Source of the DNA: Streptomyces sp. SBT349
GTDB lineage: Bacteria; Actinomycetota; Actinomycetes; Streptomycetales; Streptomycetaceae
Reading direction: 5' to 3'
NCBI RefSeq assembly: GCF_001083795.1
Contig: NZ_LAVK01000017.1
Location: 1-44,501, forward strand
DNA length: 44,501 nucleotides
Below are positions 1-6,645 of this stretch, piece after piece (position 1 is the first letter of the stretch; every line of letters begins with the position of its first letter). A program made the position numbers and the translations under genes. Under the pieces are notes generated by a model. It saw only the letters and a program-made list of their open reading frames with translations, was not told the origin of the DNA and did not search any database.

Positions 1-490
1 GGGGCGGGTTCAGGTGGTCGATCTCCAGCACCGGCGCCACCCGCTCCAGCTCGCGCAGCAGCCCGTGACTGGAGCCCAGGGGCCCACCGCCGGCCAGCAG
101 CGTCTCGTTGACCAGCGGGTGCGGGAAGTCGACCGGGACGTACGCGCCCGCGTGGTCGAAGTGCCACACCAGGTGCGACTGCTGCGCGCTCGCCTCGAAC
201 ATCTCCAGCAGATGCTGGTAGTCGCCGTCCAGCTCCTCCGCCGGGGAGACCGGCAGGCCGCTGAGCTGGAGCAGGTAGGCGCGGCGCAGCAGGTGGAGCG
301 CGGCGTAGTCGAAGCCCGCGATCGGCGCGACCGCCCCGGACATGCCGGGGACGTACCCGTAGACGGGGACCGGCGGCAGCCCGGCCTCGTTCAGGGCCCG
401 GTCGTACTCGGCGAGCTCGTCGGCGAACGGATTGTCGGGGCTGTGGCACAGCACATCGACGAGGGGGACCAGCCACAGGTCACAGGCCAC
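1..490 (-). CDS. Conserved hypothetical protein, C-terminus cut by window edge
   Basis: An open frame of at least 163 codons reads leftwards from a GTG and runs off the window, so the C-terminus is missing. The product begins VACDLWLVPLVDVLC and shows no signal peptide or membrane helix. It holds conserved-looking blocks such as LVWHFDHAGAYVPVDFP and GGGPLGSSHGLLREL. I do not recognise a characterised family; it resembles actinobacterial hypothetical proteins only in general style. The GTG is preferred because AGAGAAAG lies seven bases upstream. Third-position GC supports this strand over the overlapping open frame on the plus strand. The next gene upstream on the same strand is the GntR regulator, whose stop is 57 bases away, so the two could be cotranscribed. 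Confidence 0.7.
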   Translation of the reverse strand, partial: MACDLWLVPLVDVLCHSPDNPFADELAEYDRALNEAGLPPVPVYGYVPGMSGAVAPIAGFDYAALHLLRRAYLLQLSGLPVSPAEELDGDYQHLLEMFEASAQQSHLVWHFDHAGAYVPVDFPHPLVNETLLAGGGPLGSSHGLLRELERVAPVLEIDHLNPP

Positions 491-546
491 GTCACTGCTT
501 TCTCTGCGAGGGGCGCGTACGGGCCAGCGTAGAGCCTGAAACGGCC

Positions 547-1206
547 TCATGCCCCGGTCAGTTGCGCGGCGAGGGCGAGGGCCTGGGCGCGGTAGGCGCC
601 GAGCAGGCGGGCCGTTCCCGCGGGGTCCTGGCGTTCGACCGAGTCGGCGAGCTCCAGATGGCCCGCCCACAGGCGCCCGGCGAGGCCGGGTTCGCGGCGC
701 AGGTAGGGCACGGTGAACGCCCAGCAGGCGACCCGCAGCCGGTCGAGGAAGTCCCCGATGTGGGGGTTGCCGAGCAGCGCGTCGAGCTCGCGCCAGAAGC
801 GCAGGTCGTAGGCGATGAGGATGTCCAGGTCGCCGGCCAGGGCGGCCTGCCGCGCGGCGGCGGCGCGGCGGCGGATCGAGGTGAACGCCTCGGGCAGCGC
901 CTCGCGCCCGGCCAGCTCCGGGTTCATCACCAGGACGCCGTCGCTGACGATGCGCTGCGCCTCGATCATGCTGCGGAAGTCTTCGAGCGAGAACCGCCTG
1001 ATGCGGAAGCCGCGGTGCTGCTCCACCTCCAGGAGGCCCTGGGCCGAGAGGTCCACCAGGGCCTCGCGGACCGGCGTGGCCGAGACGCCGTACTGCTCGG
1101 CTATCTCCCGCACGGTGAATTCCCCGCCCGGGGCGAGCCGCCCGGCGAGGATCTCCTCCCGCAGGGCGTCGGCGAGTTGCTCGCGCAAGGTGCTGCGTTG
1201 AATCAC
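547..1206 (-). CDS. GntR-family transcriptional regulator (FadR/FCD type)
   Basis: A DNA-binding repressor or activator of 219 residues, starting at GTG (VIQRSTLREQLADALR). Residues 1-70 form the winged helix-turn-helix of the GntR family, with the signature EILAGRLAPGGEFTVREIA followed by GVSATPVREALVDL. The rest is an all-helical ligand-binding region typical of the FCD/FadR subgroup (about 220-240 residues in family members). The open frame extends far upstream, but that extension runs antisense through the PfpI gene and is rejected. It is divergent from the PfpI-like gene. The intergenic region holds a perfect 14-bp palindrome overlapping the opposite promoter, which suggests that it controls that gene and perhaps itself. 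The effector is unknown. Confidence 0.9.
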   Translation of the reverse strand: MIQRSTLREQLADALREEILAGRLAPGGEFTVREIAEQYGVSATPVREALVDLSAQGLLEVEQHRGFRIRRFSLEDFRSMIEAQRIVSDGVLVMNPELAGREALPEAFTSIRRRAAAARQAALAGDLDILIAYDLRFWRELDALLGNPHIGDFLDRLRVACWAFTVPYLRREPGLAGRLWAGHLELADSVERQDPAGTARLLGAYRAQALALAAQLTGA

Positions 1207-1231
1207 GGCGGCCCAGCCTAGCCCTCCCCCG

Positions 1232-1266
1232 TTGACAGCATGCTGTCCATTTGCCAGGATGCTGTC
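1232..1266 (+). promoter_or_regulatory. Promoter with embedded palindromic operator for the PfpI-MarR pair
   Basis: TTGACA at 1232-1237 and CAGGAT at 1255-1260 are separated by 17 bases, a good match to the housekeeping sigma promoter pattern. GACAGCATGCTGTC (1234-1247) is a perfect 14-bp palindrome overlapping the -35 box and spacer. Its right half, ATGCTGTC, recurs at 1259-1266 just past the -10 box. This is the expected layout for repression by the divergent GntR regulator; the assignment to that protein is inference. Confidence 0.65.
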
Positions 1267-1299
1267 ACAGGCACCCGTTCCCGAGGCCGGGAGGCCCGC

Positions 1300-1896
1300 A
1301 TGAACAAGACCGTTCACCTCGCCGTATACGACACACTCGCCGACTGGGAGACCGGTCACGCCACCGCCGAGCTGGCCAGGCGCGGCTACCGGGTGGTGAC
1401 CACCGGGCCCACCACCGAGCCGGTGACCACCGTCGCCGGCGTGCGCGTGCTGCCGGAGATCGCGCTCGCCGACCTCTCCCCCGAGGACAGCGCGCTGCTG
1501 ATCCTGCCCGGCGCCGACCTGTGGCTGGAGGGCGAGGCGCTGGCGCCGTTCGCCGACGCCGCCCGCCGCTTCACCGAGGCGGGGGTGCCCGTGGCCGCGA
1601 TCTGCGGCGCGACGGTGGGTCTCGCCCGCGCCGGGCTCCTCGACGACCGCGCGCACACCGGCGCGGCGCCGTACGTGCTCGGGCTCAGCGGGTACGCGGG
1701 CGGCGAGCTGTACCGGGACGCGGACGCGGTCTGCGACCGCGACGTGATCACGGCGGGGCCGACGGACCCGGAGGCGTTCGCCCGCGAGATCTTCCGGCGG
1801 CTCGGCGTCTTCGGTCCCGAGGTGCTCGACGCGTGGTTCCGGCTGTTCGCGCACTCCGACGCGGACGCCTACGAGACCGTGGCGGCGGCCGGGTGA
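1300..1896 (+). CDS. DJ-1/PfpI family protein (glutamine amidotransferase-like)
   Basis: A 198-residue single-domain protein of the DJ-1/PfpI superfamily. It starts MNKTVHLAVYDTLADWE, has the family's nucleophile-elbow motif at AAICGATVGLARAGLL (cysteine at about residue 102) and an upstream acidic patch (DLSPEDSALLILPGADLW). Related proteins act as hydrolases, deglycases or redox-sensing chaperones; the sequence does not say which. The start at 1300 was chosen over a frame beginning at 1240 because the earlier ATG lies inside the promoter palindrome. The downstream MarR gene overlaps its stop by four bases (GTGA), so the two are translationally coupled. Expression is probably governed by the divergent GntR regulator. 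Confidence 0.88.
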   Translation: MNKTVHLAVYDTLADWETGHATAELARRGYRVVTTGPTTEPVTTVAGVRVLPEIALADLSPEDSALLILPGADLWLEGEALAPFADAARRFTEAGVPVAAICGATVGLARAGLLDDRAHTGAAPYVLGLSGYAGGELYRDADAVCDRDVITAGPTDPEAFAREIFRRLGVFGPEVLDAWFRLFAHSDADAYETVAAAG

Positions 1897-2342
1897 CCCC
1901 CGGGGGAGCGCCCGCCCTGCTGTCCGGCACCGCGCTGACGTCCTTCAGGATCAACGGCCAGTTCCTCGCCGTCGCCGAGGGGCTGGCCCGCCCGGCGGGG
2001 CTGACCGCCGCGTGGTGGCAGGTGCTCGGGGCGGTGCTGAACGAGCCGCTGACCGTGGCCGGGATCGCGCGCGCGATGGGCATCACCCGGCAGAGCGTGC
2101 AGCGCATCGCGGACCTGCTGGTCGAGCGCGGCCTCGCGGCGTACCGGCCCAACCCGGCGCACCGCAGGGCCAAGCTGCTCGCGGTGACCGACGAGGGGCG
2201 GACGGCGGTGGACCGGATCGGCCCCGGGCACGCCGAGTTCGCCGCCCGGCTGAGCGAAGAGCTGGGCGGCGAGGAGGAGTTCGCCCGCGTCCACGACGTG
2301 CTGCGACGGCTCACCGCCGCGCTGGACCGCCTGGAGGAGTGA
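1893..2342 (+). CDS. MarR-family transcriptional regulator
   Basis: A 149-residue winged-helix regulator starting at GTG and overlapping the PfpI-like gene by four bases (GTGA). The core is the MarR wHTH: LTAAWWQVLGAVLNEPLTVAGIARAMGITRQSVQRIADLL, then the wing region with NPAHRRAKLLAVTDEG (the DxR-type wing in which many MarR proteins contact DNA). N- and C-terminal helices would form the dimer interface. Cotranscription with a PfpI-like protein suggests a small stress- or metabolite-responsive unit, but no ligand can be inferred. No separate promoter is evident. Confidence 0.88.
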   Translation: MTPGGAPALLSGTALTSFRINGQFLAVAEGLARPAGLTAAWWQVLGAVLNEPLTVAGIARAMGITRQSVQRIADLLVERGLAAYRPNPAHRRAKLLAVTDEGRTAVDRIGPGHAEFAARLSEELGGEEEFARVHDVLRRLTAALDRLEE

Positions 2343-2505
2343 CCCGGGCGCCGGGCGGTCCGCGCCCCCCGGGGGGAGTTCACGTCACGGGGTGAGTTAC
2401 AGAACGGGTGACGAGTCGTGACACGGCGGGGACCGGCCGGACCAGGGGCGTTGGCCCTATGCTCGGGGCGACGTGTCCGCGCACCGGGGGGAAGGACGTC
2501 CGCGC

Positions 2506-4395
2506 ATGGAATCGCTCGCGCCCGAGGACCCGCGCACGATCGGTGGCTACCGACTGCTCGCCCGGCTCGGCGAGGGCGGCATGGGGCAGGTCTACCTGGC
2601 GCGTTCCGAGCGCGGCAGGACCGTCGCCGTCAAGACCATCCAGCCGGGGCTGGCCAGGGAGCCGGACTTCCGGCGGCGGTTCGCGCGGGAGATCACCACC
2701 GCGCGGCGGGTGGGCGGCGAGTGGACCGCCCCGGTGCTCGACGCCGACACCGAGGCGGCGACGCCCTGGGTCGCCACCGGGTACATCGCCGGGCCGACGC
2801 TCCACCGGGTCGTCGCGGAGGACTACGGCCCGCTGCCCGAGCGCTCCCTCGCCTTCCTCGCCTCGGGGCTGACGCGGGCGCTGCGCGACATCCACAGCAC
2901 CGGGCTGATCCACCGCGACCTCAAGCCGTCGAACATCATGATCACCATCGACGGCCCCCGCGTCATCGACTTCGGCATCGCCCGCGCCCTGGACGGCATC
3001 ACCAGCGGCGGGCTGACCAGGACGGGGGCCGTGATCGGCTCCCCCGGCTTCATGTCGCCCGAGCAGGTCCGCGGCCAGCGGCTCACCCCCGCGAGCGACG
3101 TCTTCTGCCTCGGCTCGGTGCTGGCCTACGCGGCCACCGGGAGGCTGCCGTTCGGGACCGGGGACAGCGGCGGGCACGCGCTGATGTTCCGGATCGTGGA
3201 GGAGGAGCCGGACCTCGACGGGGTGCCGGACGCGGTGCGCGGGCTGGTCGCCGACTGCCTGCTCAAGGACGCGGAGCAACGCCCCGGCGTCGAGGGGCTG
3301 CTGGAGCGGACCGGGCCCGGAGGCGACGGGCCCTGGCTGCCCGCCGAGGTGCTGGCACAGCTCGGCCGCCACGCGGTCTCGCTGCTGGACAGCGAGGACC
3401 CTGACGCCGTGTCCGGACCGGCCGCGCCCCCGGCGCCGCCCGCCCCCGGGGGGCCCAGGACGCCGCCGACGTTCGGCGCCCACGCCGACGTCACCACGGC
3501 CGCGCCCTCACCCGGCGGCGCGGCGCACCCGCCGACCTACGCCGTGCCCCCGGCGCACACGCCCCCACCGCACCACACCCCCGTGCCCCCGCACACCCTC
3601 GCGCCGCCTCACACGCCGGTGCCGGGCGCGCCGGTGCCCCGCGCGCCGGTGACGTACACGCCGCAGGGGTACCGGGAGCCCCCGACGCGCCCCTGGCACT
3701 CAGCGCCGGCGTACGCGCCGCCGCCCCCGGCGCCGCCCCCAAAACCACGGCCGGTGCGCGGATCGACCACCGCGCTGACCGCCCTGTTCGCCGTGATGGC
3801 GCTGACGCTGGCCGTCACCCTGGCGCTGTACGCGCAGGTGGCGGGCGACATCGGCGACTGGGAGAGCGAACTGCTCCGTGGCGGGGGCGACGTGACCCTG
3901 ATCTCCGAGACGGCCGAGAAGCGGAAGAACGACCTGGAGTGGTTCGCCAACGCGGCGGGCGTGGTCCAACTGGCCCTGTTCCTCGTCTGGTTGATCTGGT
4001 TCTGGCAGGTCAGGCGCAACGCGGAGGCGTTCGCCCCCGGCCGGATCAGGTACAAGCAGAGCCGCGCGGCCGTCTTCTGGTTCATCCCACTCGCCAACCT
4101 GGCGCTGCCCAAGCAGATCGCCGACGACATCTGGCGCGCCTCGCACCCGAGGCCGTACGCGTCCCTCGCCCTGGTCAACGCCTGGTGGACCCTGCTCCTC
4201 GCCTACCTGCTCTCGGGCGTGGTGCTGAGCGGCCAGCCGTGGCACGAGGCGGAGAACGTCGGCCAGGCCACCCGGCGCGCCGTGCTCGGCGCCCTCCAGA
4301 ACGGCCTCGGCCTGGCCGCGGCCGTGGCGGCGCTCGTTCTCGTCAGGAGGATCGCCGGCATGCAACACGCGCGGCTCACCGGCACACCGCACTGA
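2506..4395 (+). CDS. Membrane Ser/Thr protein kinase fused to DUF4328 domain
   Basis: A 629-residue Hanks-type kinase. Domain 1 (about 15-265) has the glycine loop GEGGMGQVYLA, catalytic lysine at 43, HRDLKPSN with catalytic Asp 138, and DFG at 155-157, so it looks catalytically complete. After it comes a short conserved motif (WLPAEV, then LGRHAV and LLDSED), a long proline-rich linker (about 300-420), and a C-terminal region with about four membrane helices. That region matches DUF4328 as I know it (blocks VWLIWFWQVRRNAEAF, FWFIPLANLALPKQ, ADDIWRAS). There are no PASTA repeats. The ATG at 2506 is favoured over the GTG at 2473 by GGAAGGA upstream and by the matching N-termini of the two following kinases. 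It is first of three tandem paralogues. Confidence 0.92.
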   Translation: MESLAPEDPRTIGGYRLLARLGEGGMGQVYLARSERGRTVAVKTIQPGLAREPDFRRRFAREITTARRVGGEWTAPVLDADTEAATPWVATGYIAGPTLHRVVAEDYGPLPERSLAFLASGLTRALRDIHSTGLIHRDLKPSNIMITIDGPRVIDFGIARALDGITSGGLTRTGAVIGSPGFMSPEQVRGQRLTPASDVFCLGSVLAYAATGRLPFGTGDSGGHALMFRIVEEEPDLDGVPDAVRGLVADCLLKDAEQRPGVEGLLERTGPGGDGPWLPAEVLAQLGRHAVSLLDSEDPDAVSGPAAPPAPPAPGGPRTPPTFGAHADVTTAAPSPGGAAHPPTYAVPPAHTPPPHHTPVPPHTLAPPHTPVPGAPVPRAPVTYTPQGYREPPTRPWHSAPAYAPPPPAPPPKPRPVRGSTTALTALFAVMALTLAVTLALYAQVAGDIGDWESELLRGGGDVTLISETAEKRKNDLEWFANAAGVVQLALFLVWLIWFWQVRRNAEAFAPGRIRYKQSRAAVFWFIPLANLALPKQIADDIWRASHPRPYASLALVNAWWTLLLAYLLSGVVLSGQPWHEAENVGQATRRAVLGALQNGLGLAAAVAALVLVRRIAGMQHARLTGTPH

Positions 4396-4498
4396 GCCGC
4401 GCGCTCCAGCAGCCCCGCTGACCCGCATGGGCGGTCGGCCCGTTCACCTTTATCCTCGGTGGGGCAACCAACGACAGTATCGGGGGAGTCTGCTCCAT

Positions 4499-6478
4499 AT
4501 GGATCGGCTGACGCCACAGGACCCGCACCGGATAGGGGAGTACCGGCTGCTCGGCAGGCTCGGCGAAGGCGGGATGGGACAGGTCTTCCTGGCCCGTTCC
4601 GAACGCGGCCGGACCGTCGCCGTCAAGACGATCAGGTCCGCACTCGCCCAGGAGCCCGACTTCAGGCGGCGGTTCGCACAGGAGATCACCGCCGCGCGCC
4701 GGGTGGGCGGCCGGTGGACCGCGCCCGTGCTCGACGCCGACACGGAGGCGGCGACGCCCTGGGTCGCCACCGGGTACATCGCCGGGCCCTCGCTGCACGA
4801 GGTCGTGAGCCGGGACTTCGGCACGCTGCCCGAGCACAGCGTCCGCCTCCTGGCCAACGGCCTGGCGCACGCGCTCCAGGACATCCACGGCGCCGGGCTC
4901 GTGCACCGCGACCTCAAGCCGTCCAACGTGCTGCTCACCATCGACGGGCCGCGGGTCATCGACTTCGGCATCGCCCGCGCCCTGGAGCCGGGCCCCGGCG
5001 AGGGGATCACCCGCACCGGCGCGACGGTGGGCTCCCCCGGGTTCATGTCCCCCGAGCAGATCCGCGGGGGGCGGCTGAGCCCGGCCAGCGACATCTTCTG
5101 CCTCGGCTCGCTGCTGGCGTACGCGGCCACCGGCCACACCCCGTTCGGCGCGCTGGACTCGGGCGTGCACATCCTGATGTTCAACATCGCGGAGGAGCCG
5201 CCCGATCTGGCGGGCGTGCCCGAGGGGCTCCACGAGCTGATATCCGGCTGTCTCGCCAAGGAGCCCGAGCGGCGGATCACGGTGGAGCAGCTGCTCCAGG
5301 CGACCACGCCGCTCAGCGTCTCCCGCGAGCCGTGGCTGCCCGGCGCGCTGGTCGCCCAGCTCGGGCGGCACGCCGTCGAGTTGCTCGACTCGGAGAACCC
5401 GGAGAGCCGCACCGATCTGCCGGTGGTGCCCCCGTCCGCCGCGGCCTCGCCGCCCCCGCCCTCGGGCCCGCGGCCCGCGCACTCCTCGCCCTGGCCCGCC
5501 TCCACGAGTCCGCAGCCCAGGCCCGCGCCGGTCCCCTCGCCGTACTCGCAGCCGGGCACTCCCTACCGCCCCGCGGCGCCCTCGCTCCCCTCGGTCGGCG
5601 GTTACCCCGGCGGCGGCTACGGCACCCCGCCGCCGCCCTCGGGCCGCTCGCGGCGTCCGGCCACCATCGCCTCGATCGCCGCCGTGCTGGTCGTGATGGC
5701 GGTGCTCGGCGTGCTGGTGGCCCAGCAGGTGACCGGGGACGGCGGCGGCGGAGGCGGGGGCGACGGCGTGATCGACGAGGCGTATCTCGGCGCCTGGCAG
5801 GGCGAGTACACGGACGACGGCGGCGATGTGAAGGAGCTGCGCTTCGAGATCGAGCAGGGCGGCGAGGGCGAAGTCGTGGGCCGGGCCCTGACGCTCACCC
5901 CCAGGACCCTGTGCGTCTTCGAGATGCAGCTCGACTCGTTCGACGGCCGGCTCTCGTTCACCGAGGTCGCCGACTGGAGCGCGCCCGAGGACGAGATCGA
6001 GGAGTCCTGCCGGGACAACACCACCGTCCAGACGCTGCGCCTCAACGAGGAGGGCGGGATGGACTGGGCGTACAGCAGCCAGAGCGCGGTGCTGCACACC
6101 GCCGACCCGGCCGCGGCCGAGAACGTCCCGGCGGGGCTGCTCGGCGAGTGGCGGGACGAGTGGCACGACGAGGACCAGGATGTGGACGGCGAGGACATCG
6201 TCACCATCTCGCAGGGCAGAGTCGGGGACATCGTGCTGCGGTTCGCCAGGTCGCAGGACGGCGAGATGACGTGCACCTGGGAGAACCACCTGGTGGCGGT
6301 CGGGGAGCGGCAGATCACGCTGGGTCCCGACCAGTTGGTGGAGAGCGGGCCCGACGCGGACTGCAGCGTCTACCCGAGCTTCCGGCTGTTCCAGGAGGAC
6401 GGCGACGAGGACACCATCAAGATCAATTGGCTGGACCGCCTCGACGAGGACCCGGCCGAGCTGGAACGTATCGAATAG
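4499..6478 (+). CDS. Membrane Ser/Thr protein kinase with duplicated cysteine-bearing ectodomain
   Basis: A 659-residue kinase paralogous to its neighbours. The kinase domain (15-265) keeps Lys 43, HRD Asp 138 and DFG Asp 155. A proline/serine-rich juxtamembrane linker leads to one membrane helix at about 388-410 (ATIASIAAVLVVMAVLGVLV). The extracellular part of about 250 residues opens with a glycine run, then appears to contain two related units. Unit one starts YLGAWQGEY and has cysteines in RTLCVF and EESC; unit two starts LLGEWRDEW and has cysteines in MTCTWENHLVA and DADCSVYPSF. The pattern suggests two disulfide-stabilised beta domains. The start at 4499 is supported by GGGGGAG ten bases upstream. 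The gap to the previous kinase is 103 bases. Confidence 0.92.
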   Translation: MDRLTPQDPHRIGEYRLLGRLGEGGMGQVFLARSERGRTVAVKTIRSALAQEPDFRRRFAQEITAARRVGGRWTAPVLDADTEAATPWVATGYIAGPSLHEVVSRDFGTLPEHSVRLLANGLAHALQDIHGAGLVHRDLKPSNVLLTIDGPRVIDFGIARALEPGPGEGITRTGATVGSPGFMSPEQIRGGRLSPASDIFCLGSLLAYAATGHTPFGALDSGVHILMFNIAEEPPDLAGVPEGLHELISGCLAKEPERRITVEQLLQATTPLSVSREPWLPGALVAQLGRHAVELLDSENPESRTDLPVVPPSAAASPPPPSGPRPAHSSPWPASTSPQPRPAPVPSPYSQPGTPYRPAAPSLPSVGGYPGGGYGTPPPPSGRSRRPATIASIAAVLVVMAVLGVLVAQQVTGDGGGGGGGDGVIDEAYLGAWQGEYTDDGGDVKELRFEIEQGGEGEVVGRALTLTPRTLCVFEMQLDSFDGRLSFTEVADWSAPEDEIEESCRDNTTVQTLRLNEEGGMDWAYSSQSAVLHTADPAAAENVPAGLLGEWRDEWHDEDQDVDGEDIVTISQGRVGDIVLRFARSQDGEMTCTWENHLVAVGERQITLGPDQLVESGPDADCSVYPSFRLFQEDGDEDTIKINWLDRLDEDPAELERIE

Positions 6479-6645
6479 GTCTCTTTCATGTCTGCTCCAT
6501 GTCCCCTTCAGGTCACGAATTGGTACGGATGCCGACGTCAGAGGGGCACGGGGGAACCGGTCGCCGTTCGGCTCCTGTCCCCTACCTTGTGTACGGTCCC
6601 CCGTATTCTCATGAGGCTTATCGGAGCGAAGGGGAGTAGCACGAC

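Noticed and set aside
1240-1299. An earlier ATG for the PfpI-like gene
   Set aside because: It lies inside the palindrome between the -35 and -10 boxes, so it would not be on the main transcript.
3510-3730. Proline/alanine/threonine-rich stretch in the first kinase as a possible tandem repeat or frameshift
   Set aside because: The frame is continuous from kinase to DUF4328 domain, and such linkers are normal in Streptomyces kinases.
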